Source: an uncultured Rhodospirillaceae bacterium
GTDB lineage: Bacteria > Pseudomonadota > Alphaproteobacteria > Reyranellales > Reyranellaceae
Length of the DNA: 34,993 bases
Direction of reading: 5' to 3'
Assembly: GCA_945952105.1 (NCBI GenBank)
Contig: CAMFGZ010000037.1
Span: 1 to 34,993, forward strand
Every line of letters begins with the position of its first letter. Positions within the stretch are counted from its first letter, which is position 1. The notes beneath the pieces were generated by a model, which was given only the letters and a program-made list of their open reading frames with translations, did not search any database and was not told the origin of the DNA. Positions 25,653 through 34,016 of the stretch are shown here, piece by piece. The position numbers and the translations under genes were made by a program.

Positions 25653-26960
25653 ATGGTCTACATCGAACTGCTGGTCGCCGTCGCCCTCATCTTCATCAAT
25701 GGAATTCTTGCAATGTCGGAACTGGCCGTCGTCTCGGCGCGGCGGGGCCGTCTCAAGGCAATGGCCGATGGGGGTTCGCGCGGCGCGGCGGCGGCGATGC
25801 GGCTGGCCGACGATCCCGGCCGCTTCCTCTCGACCGTGCAGATCGGCATCACCCTGGTCGGCATCCTGGCCGGCGCTTTCTCCGGCGCGACCCTCGGCGC
25901 GCGCCTCACGACATTCCTCTCCGACAGCGGCATGCCGCTGCGTTTCGCCGAGCCGCTGGCCTATGGCGGCGTCGTCGCCCTCATCACCTATCTCTCTCTG
26001 ATCATCGGCGAGCTGGTGCCGAAGCAGATCGCGCTGCGCAACGCCGAGGCCGTTGCCTCGACCGTCGCGCCCGGCATGACTCTCCTCGCGCGCATCTCCG
26101 CACCGCTCGTCTGGGTGCTCGACATCTCGGGCAAGACGATCCTCGGCCTGCTGGGCGGACGCCAAGGCGGCGACTCATCGGTCACAGCGGAGGAGATCAA
26201 GGCGCTGATCGCCGACGGTGAATCCTCCGGCGCCATCGAGCCGCGCGAACGCGGCATGATCAGCGGCGTCATGCGCCTCGGCGACCGGCCGGCGCGCGCC
26301 GTGATGACGCCGCGCCACGACCTCGACCTCGTCGACCTGTCGCTCGAGCCGGCGGCCCTGCTGCAGACGCTCCAGTCGAGCGTGCACTCCCGCCTGCCCG
26401 CCTGGGACCCGGGCGAGAGCCGGATCGCCGGCATCGTCCGCAAGAACGACGTGCTGGATGCCTTCATCCGCGAAGGCACCGCCGATCCGCGCACGCACGT
26501 GAAGCCCGCGCCCATCGTTCTCGACTCCATGGGCGCCTTCGACGTGCTCGACACGCTGAAGAACTCCGCCGCCCACATGGTGCTGGTGCAGGACGAGTAC
26601 GGCGAGCTTCTGGGCATCGTCACGACCGCCGACATCCTGGAAGCGATCGTCGGTGCTTTCGAAACCGACGAGGGCCCGGCCGAACCGCAGGCCAAGGAGC
26701 GCGAGGACGGATCGTGGCTGGTCGCGGGCGCGATGCCGGCCGACGAACTCGTCGAGCTGCTGGGCATCACCGCAAAGCGCACCGCCGACTTCCACACCGC
26801 CGCCGGCATGGTCCTGGCCGCGATGCGCCGCCTGCCCAAGGAAGGCGACACGGTCGACGTCGGCGGCTGGCGCTTCGAGGTTTTAGACATGGACGGCCGC
26901 CGCATCGACAAGCTTCTGGCGACGCGCGTGACGACGGTGCATCGGGCGGTGAAGAGCTGA
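25653..26960 (+). CDS. CNNM/CorC-type membrane protein (DUF21, CBS pair, CorC domain)
   Basis: The 435-residue protein has an N-terminal DUF21 membrane domain with three to four hydrophobic segments (about 1-150), including G-E-L-V-P-K-Q-I-A-L-R-N (118-129). Then follow two CBS domains (about 205-330; V-M-T-P-R-H and V-Q-D-E-Y-G-E-L-L-G are typical) and a C-terminal CorC/HlyC domain (about 345-425). Such proteins are linked to magnesium or other divalent cation efflux; older names call them hemolysins without evidence of hemolysis. The ATG has only a weak ribosome site. It is a single gene divergent from the amidase. Confidence 0.92.
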   Translation: MVYIELLVAVALIFINGILAMSELAVVSARRGRLKAMADGGSRGAAAAMRLADDPGRFLSTVQIGITLVGILAGAFSGATLGARLTTFLSDSGMPLRFAEPLAYGGVVALITYLSLIIGELVPKQIALRNAEAVASTVAPGMTLLARISAPLVWVLDISGKTILGLLGGRQGGDSSVTAEEIKALIADGESSGAIEPRERGMISGVMRLGDRPARAVMTPRHDLDLVDLSLEPAALLQTLQSSVHSRLPAWDPGESRIAGIVRKNDVLDAFIREGTADPRTHVKPAPIVLDSMGAFDVLDTLKNSAAHMVLVQDEYGELLGIVTTADILEAIVGAFETDEGPAEPQAKEREDGSWLVAGAMPADELVELLGITAKRTADFHTAAGMVLAAMRRLPKEGDTVDVGGWRFEVLDMDGRRIDKLLATRVTTVHRAVKS

Positions 26961-27004
26961 TCCTGGAGCGTTGCTCGATGACGACTGGCGGGGTTGCCTT
27001 GTCG

Positions 27005-27016
27005 TTATAATATAAT
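27005..27016 (+). promoter_or_regulatory. AT-rich palindromic promoter/operator of brnTA
   Basis: TTATAATATAA (27005-27015) is an odd-centred palindrome in otherwise GC-rich DNA and contains two overlapping TATAAT boxes (27006-27011 and 27011-27016). The BrnT start codon is only 8-13 bases further on, with no ribosome site, so the transcript may be leaderless. BrnA-type antitoxins are known to repress their own promoter; this palindrome is the obvious candidate site. Confidence 0.6.
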
Positions 27017-27024
27017 TACACTGT

Positions 27025-27309
27025 ATGTCTGACCTGCGCTTCGAGTGGGATTCTCGCAAATCGGCGAGCAATGTCCGGAAGCATAAGGTGACATTCGAAG
27101 AAGCTCGCTCGGCCTTTGTAGATCCTCATGGTTTGGTGATCGACGATCCCGACCATTCGCAAGAGGAAGAACGGTTCATTCTACTGGGCCTGAGCCACAA
27201 CTTGCGTCTTCTCGTCGTCTGCCACGTGTTCCGGGCGCAAGTCGTTCGCATCATATCCGCCCGCAAGGCAACACCCCGTGAAGCCGCTACTTATCGAAGG
27301 AACATATGA
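27025..27309 (+). CDS. brnT: BrnT family toxin (ribonuclease)
   Basis: The 94-residue product matches BrnT, a RelE-fold ribonuclease toxin that arrests translation until bound by BrnA. The family start F-E-W-D-x-x-K (6-12) is followed by N-V-R-K-H-K-V-T-F-E-E-A (16-27), and the end has V-R-I-I-S-A-R-K-A-T near 73-82. The toxin precedes the antitoxin, the normal order for this family, and the two genes overlap by four bases (ATGA). No ribosome site precedes the ATG. The locus is AT-richer than its neighbours, in line with horizontal spread of such modules. Confidence 0.92.
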   Translation: MSDLRFEWDSRKSASNVRKHKVTFEEARSAFVDPHGLVIDDPDHSQEEERFILLGLSHNLRLLVVCHVFRAQVVRIISARKATPREAATYRRNI

Positions 27310-27527
27310 AGATGCGTAAGGAATATGACTTCTCATCCAGCCGCAAAAACCCCCATGCGGCGCGCTTGAAGAAGCAAGTGACGATCCGGCTCGACGAAGA
27401 AGCGATCAGCTACTTCAAGGCCGTCTCCACGGAAGTCGGTATCCCGTATCAGAGTCTGATCAACCTCTACCTTCGCGATTGTGTCGCCACGAAACGCCGG
27501 CCGCATCTCGACTGGCGCGGACGATGA
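27306..27527 (+). CDS. brnA: BrnA family antitoxin
   Basis: The 73-residue product fits BrnA: a flexible basic N-terminal part, then a ribbon-helix-helix DNA-binding domain with the strand K-K-Q-V-T-I-R-L-D (22-30) and helices to about residue 62. It should neutralise BrnT by direct binding and repress the shared promoter at 27005-27016. It is the only DNA-binding protein recognised in the window. The ATG overlaps the brnT stop. Confidence 0.92.
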   Translation: MKMRKEYDFSSSRKNPHAARLKKQVTIRLDEEAISYFKAVSTEVGIPYQSLINLYLRDCVATKRRPHLDWRGR

Positions 27528-27649
27528 TGGGGAAATCGGCCCTTATCGCCGCCGTTCTGGTCCTTCCCTGCTGTATCGCCGCAGCCGCCGACTGCGACGC
27601 CTGCCCGATTTTTCCCCGCTTCCCTCCTCCGGGCCATCGGCTAAGGTAG
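27524..27649 (+). CDS. Possible 41-residue exported peptide overlapping brnA
   Basis: An ATGATG overlaps the brnA stop codon and opens a frame of 41 codons ending in TAG. The peptide begins with a Lys and a hydrophobic run (about 5-22) containing two adjacent cysteines, then a Cys-x-x-Cys (24-27) and a Pro/Arg-rich end. This could be a small exported or membrane peptide, translated by coupling to brnA, or chance. No homologue is known to me. Confidence 0.3.
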   Translation: MMGKSALIAAVLVLPCCIAAAADCDACPIFPRFPPPGHRLR

Positions 27650-27685
27650 CCGTAACAAATCCTTAACAAAGCCTGAGGAAACGCG

Positions 27686-28699
27686 ATGAAGATGTTTGGC
27701 CTTGCCGGCGCGGCGCTGGCTGCCTGGCTCGTGGGATTGGCGTCGGCGCGGGCCGCGGACCCGATCAACGTCTACACGATCTGGCCGGAGAACTATGCCC
27801 GGCCGATGTTCCAGGAGTTCGAGAAGCAGACCGGCATCAAGGTCAACTTCCTGCGCTTCTCCTCGGGCGAGGCACTGGCCCGCGTCATGGCCGAGAAGAA
27901 CAACCCGCGCATCGACGTGCTGTTCGGCGGCCCGGTCGAGACCTTCGCCGCCGGCATCAAGGAGGGCATCTTCGCGCCCTACAAGCCGCCGTCGTTCGAC
28001 AAGCTGCCGGCGCGCTTCAAGCAACCCGACGGGATGTGGACGGCGATTGCCGACGACCCGCTGGTCTTCATGACGAACGGCGCCTTCCTCAAGACCAACA
28101 ACCTGAAGCCGCCGGCCTCGTGGAATGACCTGCTGAACCCGGCCTACAAGAACGGCCTGCAGATGGCCGATGCCCGCACCTCGGGCACCGCCGTTACCCG
28201 CATCTTCTCGGTGCTGGAGGTCAACGGGCGCAACGAGGACAAGGCTTTCGACTACCTGAAGAAGCTGCGCCAGAACGTGCAGGTCTATACCAAGAGCGGC
28301 GGCGGCGGCACTTTGCCGACCGGCCTCGGCCAGGCGGCGGGCGGCATCTTCTTCATCGTCGACGCGCTCGAGACCAAGGCCAAGGGCTACGACGTGGTGA
28401 TCTCCTTCCCGAAGGAAGGGATCGGCACCTCGGCCGAGGCGATCGCGCTGATCAAGGGCGCCAAGAATCCCGAGGGCGGGAAGAAGCTGATCGACTTCGC
28501 CACCAGCCCGGCGATGCAGTCCAAGCTCGCCGAATACAAGGTGAACTTCGTGCCCGCCCATCCCGACGTGAAGACCGAGGCGTCGCTGGCCGAGGTGCTG
28601 AAGGACGCCAAGATCTTTCCGATCGACGAGGATTATGCCGGCGCCAATCGCAAGCGCGTCATCGAGCGCTGGGTGAAGGAAGTGCTGCCGGCACAATAA
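27686..28699 (+). CDS. ABC transporter solute-binding protein (ferric iron/polyamine type)
   Basis: The 337-residue periplasmic protein has a signal peptide (1-23, cleavage at A-R-A-A) and resembles the FbpA/FutA-like class 1 binding proteins: Y-T-I-W-P-E near the start, I-D-V-L-F-G-G near 73-79 and W-N-D-L-L-N-P near 145-151. TGAGGAAA precedes the ATG. It is three bases upstream of the fused permease. The ferric iron tyrosine pair of true FbpA is not evident, so iron is only one option; 2-aminoethylphosphonate or other organic ligands are possible. Confidence 0.88.
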   Translation: MKMFGLAGAALAAWLVGLASARAADPINVYTIWPENYARPMFQEFEKQTGIKVNFLRFSSGEALARVMAEKNNPRIDVLFGGPVETFAAGIKEGIFAPYKPPSFDKLPARFKQPDGMWTAIADDPLVFMTNGAFLKTNNLKPPASWNDLLNPAYKNGLQMADARTSGTAVTRIFSVLEVNGRNEDKAFDYLKKLRQNVQVYTKSGGGGTLPTGLGQAAGGIFFIVDALETKAKGYDVVISFPKEGIGTSAEAIALIKGAKNPEGGKKLIDFATSPAMQSKLAEYKVNFVPAHPDVKTEASLAEVLKDAKIFPIDEDYAGANRKRVIERWVKEVLPAQ

Positions 28700-28702
28700 A
28701 TC

Positions 28703-30403
28703 GTGGCGCAGGCTCAATCCGCCTCGTGGCGCCGGGTCGCCGGCGATCCCGCCCTGCTGGGCACGATCGCCGCGATCTGGATTCTGCTCCTGCTGTTCGT
28801 GCTGTTCCCGCTCGCGCATCTGCTGGAACGCACTTTCGTCGACGAGAACGGCCTGACGCTCGCGCCGCTGCTGGAGAGCGTGCGCGACCCCGGCCACCAG
28901 GCGGCCTTCGTGAACAGCCTGATCCTGGCAACGGCCGTCGGTGTGTGGGGCACGGCGCTGGGGTTCCTGTTCGCCCTCACCGCGGTACGCGGCGGCCTCG
29001 GCCGGCACTGGCTCACCGTGCTCGACGCGGCGGCCCTGCTGCCGCTGGTGTCGCCGCCGTTCACCACCTCGATCTCGATCATCTTCTCGTTCGGCCCGAA
29101 GGGCTTCATCACCCATGACCTGCTGGGCCTCGCCAATGCCTCGGTCTACGGATTCTGGAGCACCTGCTTCGCCGAGACGCTGACCTATTTCCCGATCGCC
29201 TACCTGACCCTGCGGCCGATCCTGGCGGCGATCGATCCCAACCTGGAGGAGATGGCGCTGAGCCTCGGCGGCTCGCGCTGGCGCATCTTCCGCACCGTGA
29301 CGGTGCCCTTGGCGGTGCCCGGCTTCGCCAACGCCTTTCTGCTGCTGTTCGCCGCCTCGCTGGCCGACTTCGCGACACCGCTGATCCTGGCGGGCAACGC
29401 ATTCCCGGTGCTGCCGACGCAGGCCTATCTGCAGATCACCGGCCTGTTCGACTTCAAGGGCGGCGCGGTTCTGTCGCTGATCCTGCTGCTGCCGGCCGCG
29501 GCGGTCTTCGTCGCCCAGCGTTACTGGGTGGGACGGCGCACCTACGTCACCGTCACCGGCAAGGTCGGCCAGCGGTCGCGGAACCGGACCATGGCACCCG
29601 GCGTCGCCGCCCTGCTCTGCGCCGCCTGCTTCGCGGTCGCGGCCCTCATCGCCTATTTCTACGCGCTGCTGCTGATCGCCTCGCTGGTCGTGGCTTTCGG
29701 CGCCAACAACAGCTTCACCTTGCACCATTACGAGGTGATCTTCACCGAAGGCCTGCCGGCGATCCGCGACACGCTCGTCATCGCCGCGATCGGCATGCCG
29801 CTGGGCGGCCTCTACGGCGTGCTGGTCGGCTACCTGATCGCCCGCCGCCGCTTTCCCGGCCGGCGCGCGATGGAGATCGTGGCGATGATCAACTACGCGC
29901 TGCCCGGCACCATCGTGGGCATCGCCTATCTCATCGCCTTCAACGATCCGCCGCTGGCCCTGACCGGCGGCGCGCTGATCATCGTGGCCTGCTACGTGTT
30001 CCGCTACAGCCCCACCGGTATCCGCGCGACCGTGGCGCTGCTGGAACAGATCGACCGCAGCCTCGAGGAGGCGTCGGCGAGCCTTGGCGCCGGCACCCGC
30101 GAGACCTTCCGGCGAGTGACCCTGCCGCTGATCGCGCCGGCTTTCTTCGCGGGCCTTGGCGTGGTGTTCATCCGGTCCATGACGGCGATCAGCGCCACCA
30201 TCTTCCTGGTGTCGATCAGCTGGATGCTGATCACGGTGCGCATCCTGGAGAACATGACGGAAATGGCGCTGGGCCCGGCCGCCGCCTTCTCGGTCTTCGT
30301 GATCGTCGTGGTGTTCGCCGTCGTGGCCGGCCTCAGCGCCGTGCTGGCGCGCCTGCGCGCGCCCACCGGCGGCACGGCCGCCCGCAGCTTCCTCGGAGGG
30401 TAA
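28703..30403 (+). CDS. Fused two-domain ABC permease (FbpB-like)
   Basis: The 566-residue protein contains two permease domains in one chain, about twelve membrane segments in all. Each half has its own EAA-type loop: E-E-M-A-L-S-L-G-G-S near 182-191 and E-E-A-S-A-S-L-G-A-G near 455-464. This fused form is typical of ferric iron-type importers. The start is GTG three bases after the binding-protein stop. It pairs with the ATPase five bases downstream. Confidence 0.91.
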   Translation: MAQAQSASWRRVAGDPALLGTIAAIWILLLLFVLFPLAHLLERTFVDENGLTLAPLLESVRDPGHQAAFVNSLILATAVGVWGTALGFLFALTAVRGGLGRHWLTVLDAAALLPLVSPPFTTSISIIFSFGPKGFITHDLLGLANASVYGFWSTCFAETLTYFPIAYLTLRPILAAIDPNLEEMALSLGGSRWRIFRTVTVPLAVPGFANAFLLLFAASLADFATPLILAGNAFPVLPTQAYLQITGLFDFKGGAVLSLILLLPAAAVFVAQRYWVGRRTYVTVTGKVGQRSRNRTMAPGVAALLCAACFAVAALIAYFYALLLIASLVVAFGANNSFTLHHYEVIFTEGLPAIRDTLVIAAIGMPLGGLYGVLVGYLIARRRFPGRRAMEIVAMINYALPGTIVGIAYLIAFNDPPLALTGGALIIVACYVFRYSPTGIRATVALLEQIDRSLEEASASLGAGTRETFRRVTLPLIAPAFFAGLGVVFIRSMTAISATIFLVSISWMLITVRILENMTEMALGPAAAFSVFVIVVVFAVVAGLSAVLARLRAPTGGTAARSFLGG

Positions 30404-30408
30404 GGCGC

Positions 30409-31464
30409 ATGACGCCCGTCAGCATCAAACTCGACCGCGTCTCCAAGCACTTCGACCATACGGTGAAGGGCCAGGTCTATGCCGTGCGCGACGTCAGCCT
30501 CGAAGTGGCCGACGGCGAGCTGCTGACATTGCTCGGCCCCTCCGGCTGCGGGAAGTCAACGACCCTGCGCATGATCGCCGGCTTCGAGGAGCCCGATGAG
30601 GGCACGATCCTGATCGGCGGAAAGGACGTTACCCACGTCATGCCCAACAAGCGTGGCATCGGCTTCGTCTTCCAGAACTACGCGCTGTTTCCGCATCTCT
30701 CGGTGTTCGAGAACGTGGCCTATGCGCTTCAGGTGCAGGGCCGCGATGCCGCCTCGATCGCCCGCTCGGTCTCCGAGGTGCTGGAACTGGTCGGCCTCGC
30801 CAGGTACGAGCGCCAGCAGCCGCACCAACTCTCGGGCGGCGAACAGCAGCGCGTCGCGCTGGCCCGCGCAGTGGTCTTCGAGCCGAAGGTCCTGCTGTTC
30901 GACGAGCCGCTCAGCAACCTCGACGCCAAGCGCAGGGTCGAGATGCGCGACGAGATCCGCAGCCTTCAGAAGCGCATCGGCATCTCGACCGTCTACGTGA
31001 CCCACGACCAGGAGGAGGCGATGGCGATCTCCGACCGCATCGCCGTGATGGACCAGGGCGTCGTGGTGCAGGAAGGCGACGCGGAGAGCCTCTACTACCG
31101 TCCCGCGACCGAGTTCGTCGCCCGCTTCATCGGCCGCGCCAACATCCTGGACGGCAAGGTGATCTCGGCGACCGAGGTGGAGATCGAAGGGCTGCGCCTC
31201 CGCGTCGCGACACGACGCGCGCCGGGCGAGGTCGTGCGGCTCGTGATCCGGCCGGAGATGATCGAACTCTCGTCCGAGCCGGGACCGGGCCGCATCGAGG
31301 AGCGCACGTTTCTCGGCGAAAAGACCGATTACAGGGTGAAGCTCGGCGCCGAGACCTTGCAGATCACCGCCACCGATCACTATCGCCGCACACCGTTCGA
31401 TGTCGGCCAGCCCGTGTCGCTCCACTTCCACGCCGGCGCTATCCATGTGATCGACGGACACTGA
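30409..31464 (+). CDS. ABC transporter ATPase (FbpC/PotA-like)
   Basis: The 351-residue ATPase energises the fused permease. Walker A GPSGCGKST is at 43-51, signature LSGGE at 141-145, Walker B LLFDEP at 162-167 and the switch histidine in V-T-H-D near 199. The C-terminal part from about 245 is a TOBE-type domain with I-R-P-E-M. The ATG is five bases after the permease stop. Domain content fits iron, polyamine or phosphonate-type importers. Confidence 0.93.
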   Translation: MTPVSIKLDRVSKHFDHTVKGQVYAVRDVSLEVADGELLTLLGPSGCGKSTTLRMIAGFEEPDEGTILIGGKDVTHVMPNKRGIGFVFQNYALFPHLSVFENVAYALQVQGRDAASIARSVSEVLELVGLARYERQQPHQLSGGEQQRVALARAVVFEPKVLLFDEPLSNLDAKRRVEMRDEIRSLQKRIGISTVYVTHDQEEAMAISDRIAVMDQGVVVQEGDAESLYYRPATEFVARFIGRANILDGKVISATEVEIEGLRLRVATRRAPGEVVRLVIRPEMIELSSEPGPGRIEERTFLGEKTDYRVKLGAETLQITATDHYRRTPFDVGQPVSLHFHAGAIHVIDGH

Positions 31465-31584
31465 CCGGCCGGCTGACAGGTTCCCGCCGCCACAAAGCTA
31501 TTCGACAAAATATCGTGGTAATTGGCCTATCTTGAACGTTGAACGAATTCCCAATATCGTAAAGTTGCAACTGTTGGGGGTCGC
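31465..31584 (+). promoter_or_regulatory. Promoter region of the TctC-DapA-cupin-hydrolase operon
   Basis: This 120-base gap is clearly AT-richer than the flanking genes. The 8-mer AATATCGT occurs twice (31509-31516 and 31553-31560), 44 bases apart, and TTGAACG-TTGAACG is a tandem repeat around 31532-31545. These could be regulator sites. A TTGGGGG ribosome site precedes the ATG at 31585. No promoter boxes are assigned with confidence. Confidence 0.4.
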
Positions 31585-32589
31585 ATGGCTGGATCACCGT
31601 TCGTCCTGGGCAGAAGGCGCTTCACCGCCGTCGGCATGACCGCCTCCGCTTTTTCTACGACCGGCGTCGCCCACGCGCAGTCCGCCGATTCCTACCCGAA
31701 CAAGCCGATCCGTCTCGTCATCCCCTTCCCGCCCGGCGGCGCCACCGACATCGTGGGCCGGCTGGCGGGCAGGCATCTCGGCGAGGCCTTCAAGCAGCCG
31801 GTCGTGGTCGACAACAAGCCGGGCGCCGGCGCCGCCATCGGCGCCGAAATCGTCGCAAGGTCGGCGCCCGACGGCTACACGCTGTTCACCGGCTCGCCCT
31901 CCTCGCTCACGATCAACCAGAGCCTCTACGACAACCTGCCCTACAAGCCCGCCACCGACTTCGCGCCGATCAGCGTCGTCGCCAACACGCCCGGTGTGCT
32001 GGCCGTGAACCCCAAGGTGCCGGCCGCGACCCTGCAGGAACTGATCGCGCTGGCGAAGTCCAAGCCCGGCAAGCTGACCTACGCCTCCTCCGGCAATGGC
32101 AACTTCCAGCACCTCGTTGCCGAACTTCTCAAGGGCAAGGTCGGCATCGACGTCGTGCACGTACCTTACAAGGGCAGCGCCCCGGCCCTGGCAGACACGG
32201 TATCGGGCCAGGTCGACATGATCATCGACGTGGTGCCTTCGGCCGCGCCGCTGGCGCAAAGCGGCAAGCTGCGCGCATTGGCCGTGACCACCGCCAGGCG
32301 CTCCGAACTGATGCCCGATGTGCCGACGCTCGACGAGCTGGGCGTTTCCGGCTTCGATGCCAGTTCGTGGTACGCGCTGGTCGCCCCGGCTGGAACGCCG
32401 CCCGCCATCCTCGACAAGCTCGCCGGCGAGATCACCCGCATGGTGAAGACACCGGAGATGCGCGCCGAACTGCTGAAGCTCGGCGCCGCACCGGTCGGCA
32501 ACACGCCGGTTGAGGCCAAGGCCTTCATCGACGCCGAGGCCGCGCGCTGGGGCGCCCTGATCCGCGCCAACGGCATCAAGCCCGACTGA
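31585..32589 (+). CDS. Tripartite tricarboxylate transporter binding protein (TctC/Bug family)
   Basis: The 334-residue periplasmic protein has a Tat-type signal (G-R-R-R-F-T-A-V-G, cleavage near A-H-A-Q at 30-33) and the Bug family marks Y-P-N-K-P-I-R-L-V-I-P-F-P-P-G-G (38-53) and V-V-D-N-K-P-G-A-G (73-81). Bug proteins bind carboxylates or amides for TctAB-type permeases. No tctA or tctB gene is in the window, so it must work with a distant permease or act as a sensor. It opens a run with a DapA-family aldolase, a cupin and a hydrolase, which suggests they use its ligand. Confidence 0.92.
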   Translation: MAGSPFVLGRRRFTAVGMTASAFSTTGVAHAQSADSYPNKPIRLVIPFPPGGATDIVGRLAGRHLGEAFKQPVVVDNKPGAGAAIGAEIVARSAPDGYTLFTGSPSSLTINQSLYDNLPYKPATDFAPISVVANTPGVLAVNPKVPAATLQELIALAKSKPGKLTYASSGNGNFQHLVAELLKGKVGIDVVHVPYKGSAPALADTVSGQVDMIIDVVPSAAPLAQSGKLRALAVTTARRSELMPDVPTLDELGVSGFDASSWYALVAPAGTPPAILDKLAGEITRMVKTPEMRAELLKLGAAPVGNTPVEAKAFIDAEAARWGALIRANGIKPD

Positions 32590-32607
32590 CGCGAGGCAAG
32601 CCCCGCC

Positions 32608-33585
32608 GTGGCCCGCCTTTTTCCCGATTACGAGCCGGTCGGCGTCGTGCCGGCCGCGCTGCTGCCGCTGACGCCGGATCTCGCGATCGACGAGCCGACC
32701 TTGCGGCGGCACATCGGCGACATCGCGGCGACCGAGGGCATCAGCTCGATCCTGGTGGGTGGCGTGGCGCAGGAAGGCTATGCGCTCAGCGCCGACGAGC
32801 ATGCGCGCATCATCGACATCATGGCCGACGAGGTCGGGGACCGCGTGCCGCTGATGCACGGGATCGTCGCGGAGAGCGGCGCCGATGCGGCAGCGAAGGC
32901 GCGCGACGCCGATCGCGCCGGCGCCTCCTGCCTGCTGGTCTTCCCGCCGGCGCAGTTCGCGCGCGGCTCGCAGGCCAGGCCCGAGATGGTGATCGCGCAT
33001 TACCAGGCGATCGCCGCGGCGACCGACCTGCCGCTGCTGGTCTTCCAGTACGAGATGAGCACCGGCCAGGGCCATTCGCTCGAAACGCTGGTGAAGCTGG
33101 TCGAGACTGTGCCGTCGGTGCGGGCGATCAAGGATCGCTGCAACCATCCGGTGATGCACGAACAGACCATCCGCACCATGCAGTCGATGAAGCGACCCGT
33201 GCACGTACTGACGACGCACAGTGCCTGGCTGCTGAGTTCTCTGGTACTGGGTTGCAACGGCATGCTGTCGGGCGCCGGCAGTGTCTTCGCCGCCGATCAC
33301 GTGGCGCTGTGGAACGCCGTGCAGCGAGGGGACCTCACCGCCGCCCGCGCCATCAGCGACCGGCTCCACGACCTCAATGTCTGTTTCTACGGAAGCCCGA
33401 TCGTCGACATGTTCACGCGCATGAAAGAGGCGCTGGTCCTGCAGGGCCGCTTTCCTTCGGCGGCGGTGCGCCCGCCGTGGCTGCCCGTTTCCGCGGACGA
33501 ACGAGACGCCATTCGCGCGGCGCTCGACAAAGCCGGCCTGCTGGGCCGACGCAACATGAAGAATGGAAAGGATAACAGGCCATGA
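32608..33585 (+). CDS. Dihydrodipicolinate synthase (DapA) family aldolase/lyase
   Basis: The 325-residue TIM-barrel protein has the Schiff-base Lys175 in R-A-I-K-D and the proton-relay Tyr148 in F-Q-Y-E, though the usual Y-N-x-P is changed. The substrate loop reads G-G-V-A-Q-E-G-Y (51-58) instead of the G-T-T-G-E of true DapA. It is therefore more probably a pyruvate-type aldolase or dehydratase of a degradation route than the lysine enzyme. The start is GTG 18 bases after the Bug protein gene; the stop overlaps the cupin ATG (ATGA). Confidence 0.88.
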   Translation: MARLFPDYEPVGVVPAALLPLTPDLAIDEPTLRRHIGDIAATEGISSILVGGVAQEGYALSADEHARIIDIMADEVGDRVPLMHGIVAESGADAAAKARDADRAGASCLLVFPPAQFARGSQARPEMVIAHYQAIAAATDLPLLVFQYEMSTGQGHSLETLVKLVETVPSVRAIKDRCNHPVMHEQTIRTMQSMKRPVHVLTTHSAWLLSSLVLGCNGMLSGAGSVFAADHVALWNAVQRGDLTAARAISDRLHDLNVCFYGSPIVDMFTRMKEALVLQGRFPSAAVRPPWLPVSADERDAIRAALDKAGLLGRRNMKNGKDNRP

Positions 33586-34016
33586 CCGACATGGAGCCCG
33601 TGGTCGCGCGGCTTTCGGAAGCCAAGGAAGTGAGCTTCGGACCGACCGCCTTCTATCGCCGCCTGGTCGCCGGAGGCGACGTGCCGCTGGTGACCGGCGT
33701 GCAGACCTGCCAGCCCGGCTACTCGACGGCCCTTCATTCGCACCCCTATGTCGAGGTGCTGTTCGTGCTAGAGGGCGAGAGTGTCGTCTGGCAGGACGGT
33801 CGCGAGGACAAGGCGCAGCATCTGCGAACGGGAGACATGGTGGCCCTGCCGCCCGGCATTCCCCACGCCTTCCGCAACCCAGGCCCCGGCGTGCTCAACA
33901 TGCTGGGCATCCACTGCTCTCCCGACAGGGTCGTGAACTACGCCAATGGCGGCAGAACGCTGGCCGATGGCTATGCGGTCTATGACGCCAAGGGCGAGGT
34001 GGTGTCCGGCACATGA
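33582..34016 (+). CDS. Cupin-domain protein
   Basis: The 144-residue single-domain cupin has full metal motifs: H52-x-H54 with Glu58, and His95 in P-P-G-I-P-H-A-F. No signal peptide is present. It overlaps the genes on both sides by four bases (ATGA), so its dose should be tied to the DapA-family enzyme and the hydrolase. A metal-dependent dioxygenase or isomerase acting on the same compound is plausible. It is not close in sequence to the cupin at 10690-11130 beyond the fold motifs. Confidence 0.88.
   Translation: MTDMEPVVARLSEAKEVSFGPTAFYRRLVAGGDVPLVTGVQTCQPGYSTALHSHPYVEVLFVLEGESVVWQDGREDKAQHLRTGDMVALPPGIPHAFRNPGPGVLNMLGIHCSPDRVVNYANGGRTLADGYAVYDAKGEVVSGT

Noticed and set aside
25533..26165. 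Longer N-terminus for the amidase
   Set aside because: The added codons are a shadow of the CNNM-type gene and family members begin near ATG 25532.
27641..29728. Open frame of 695 codons on the minus strand
   Set aside because: Low-complexity Arg/Gln/Gly composition, antisense to a clear binding protein and permease.
31594..33369. Open frame of 591 codons on the minus strand
   Set aside because: Shadow of the TctC and DapA-family genes; composition is His/Arg/Gly-rich and has no recognisable fold.
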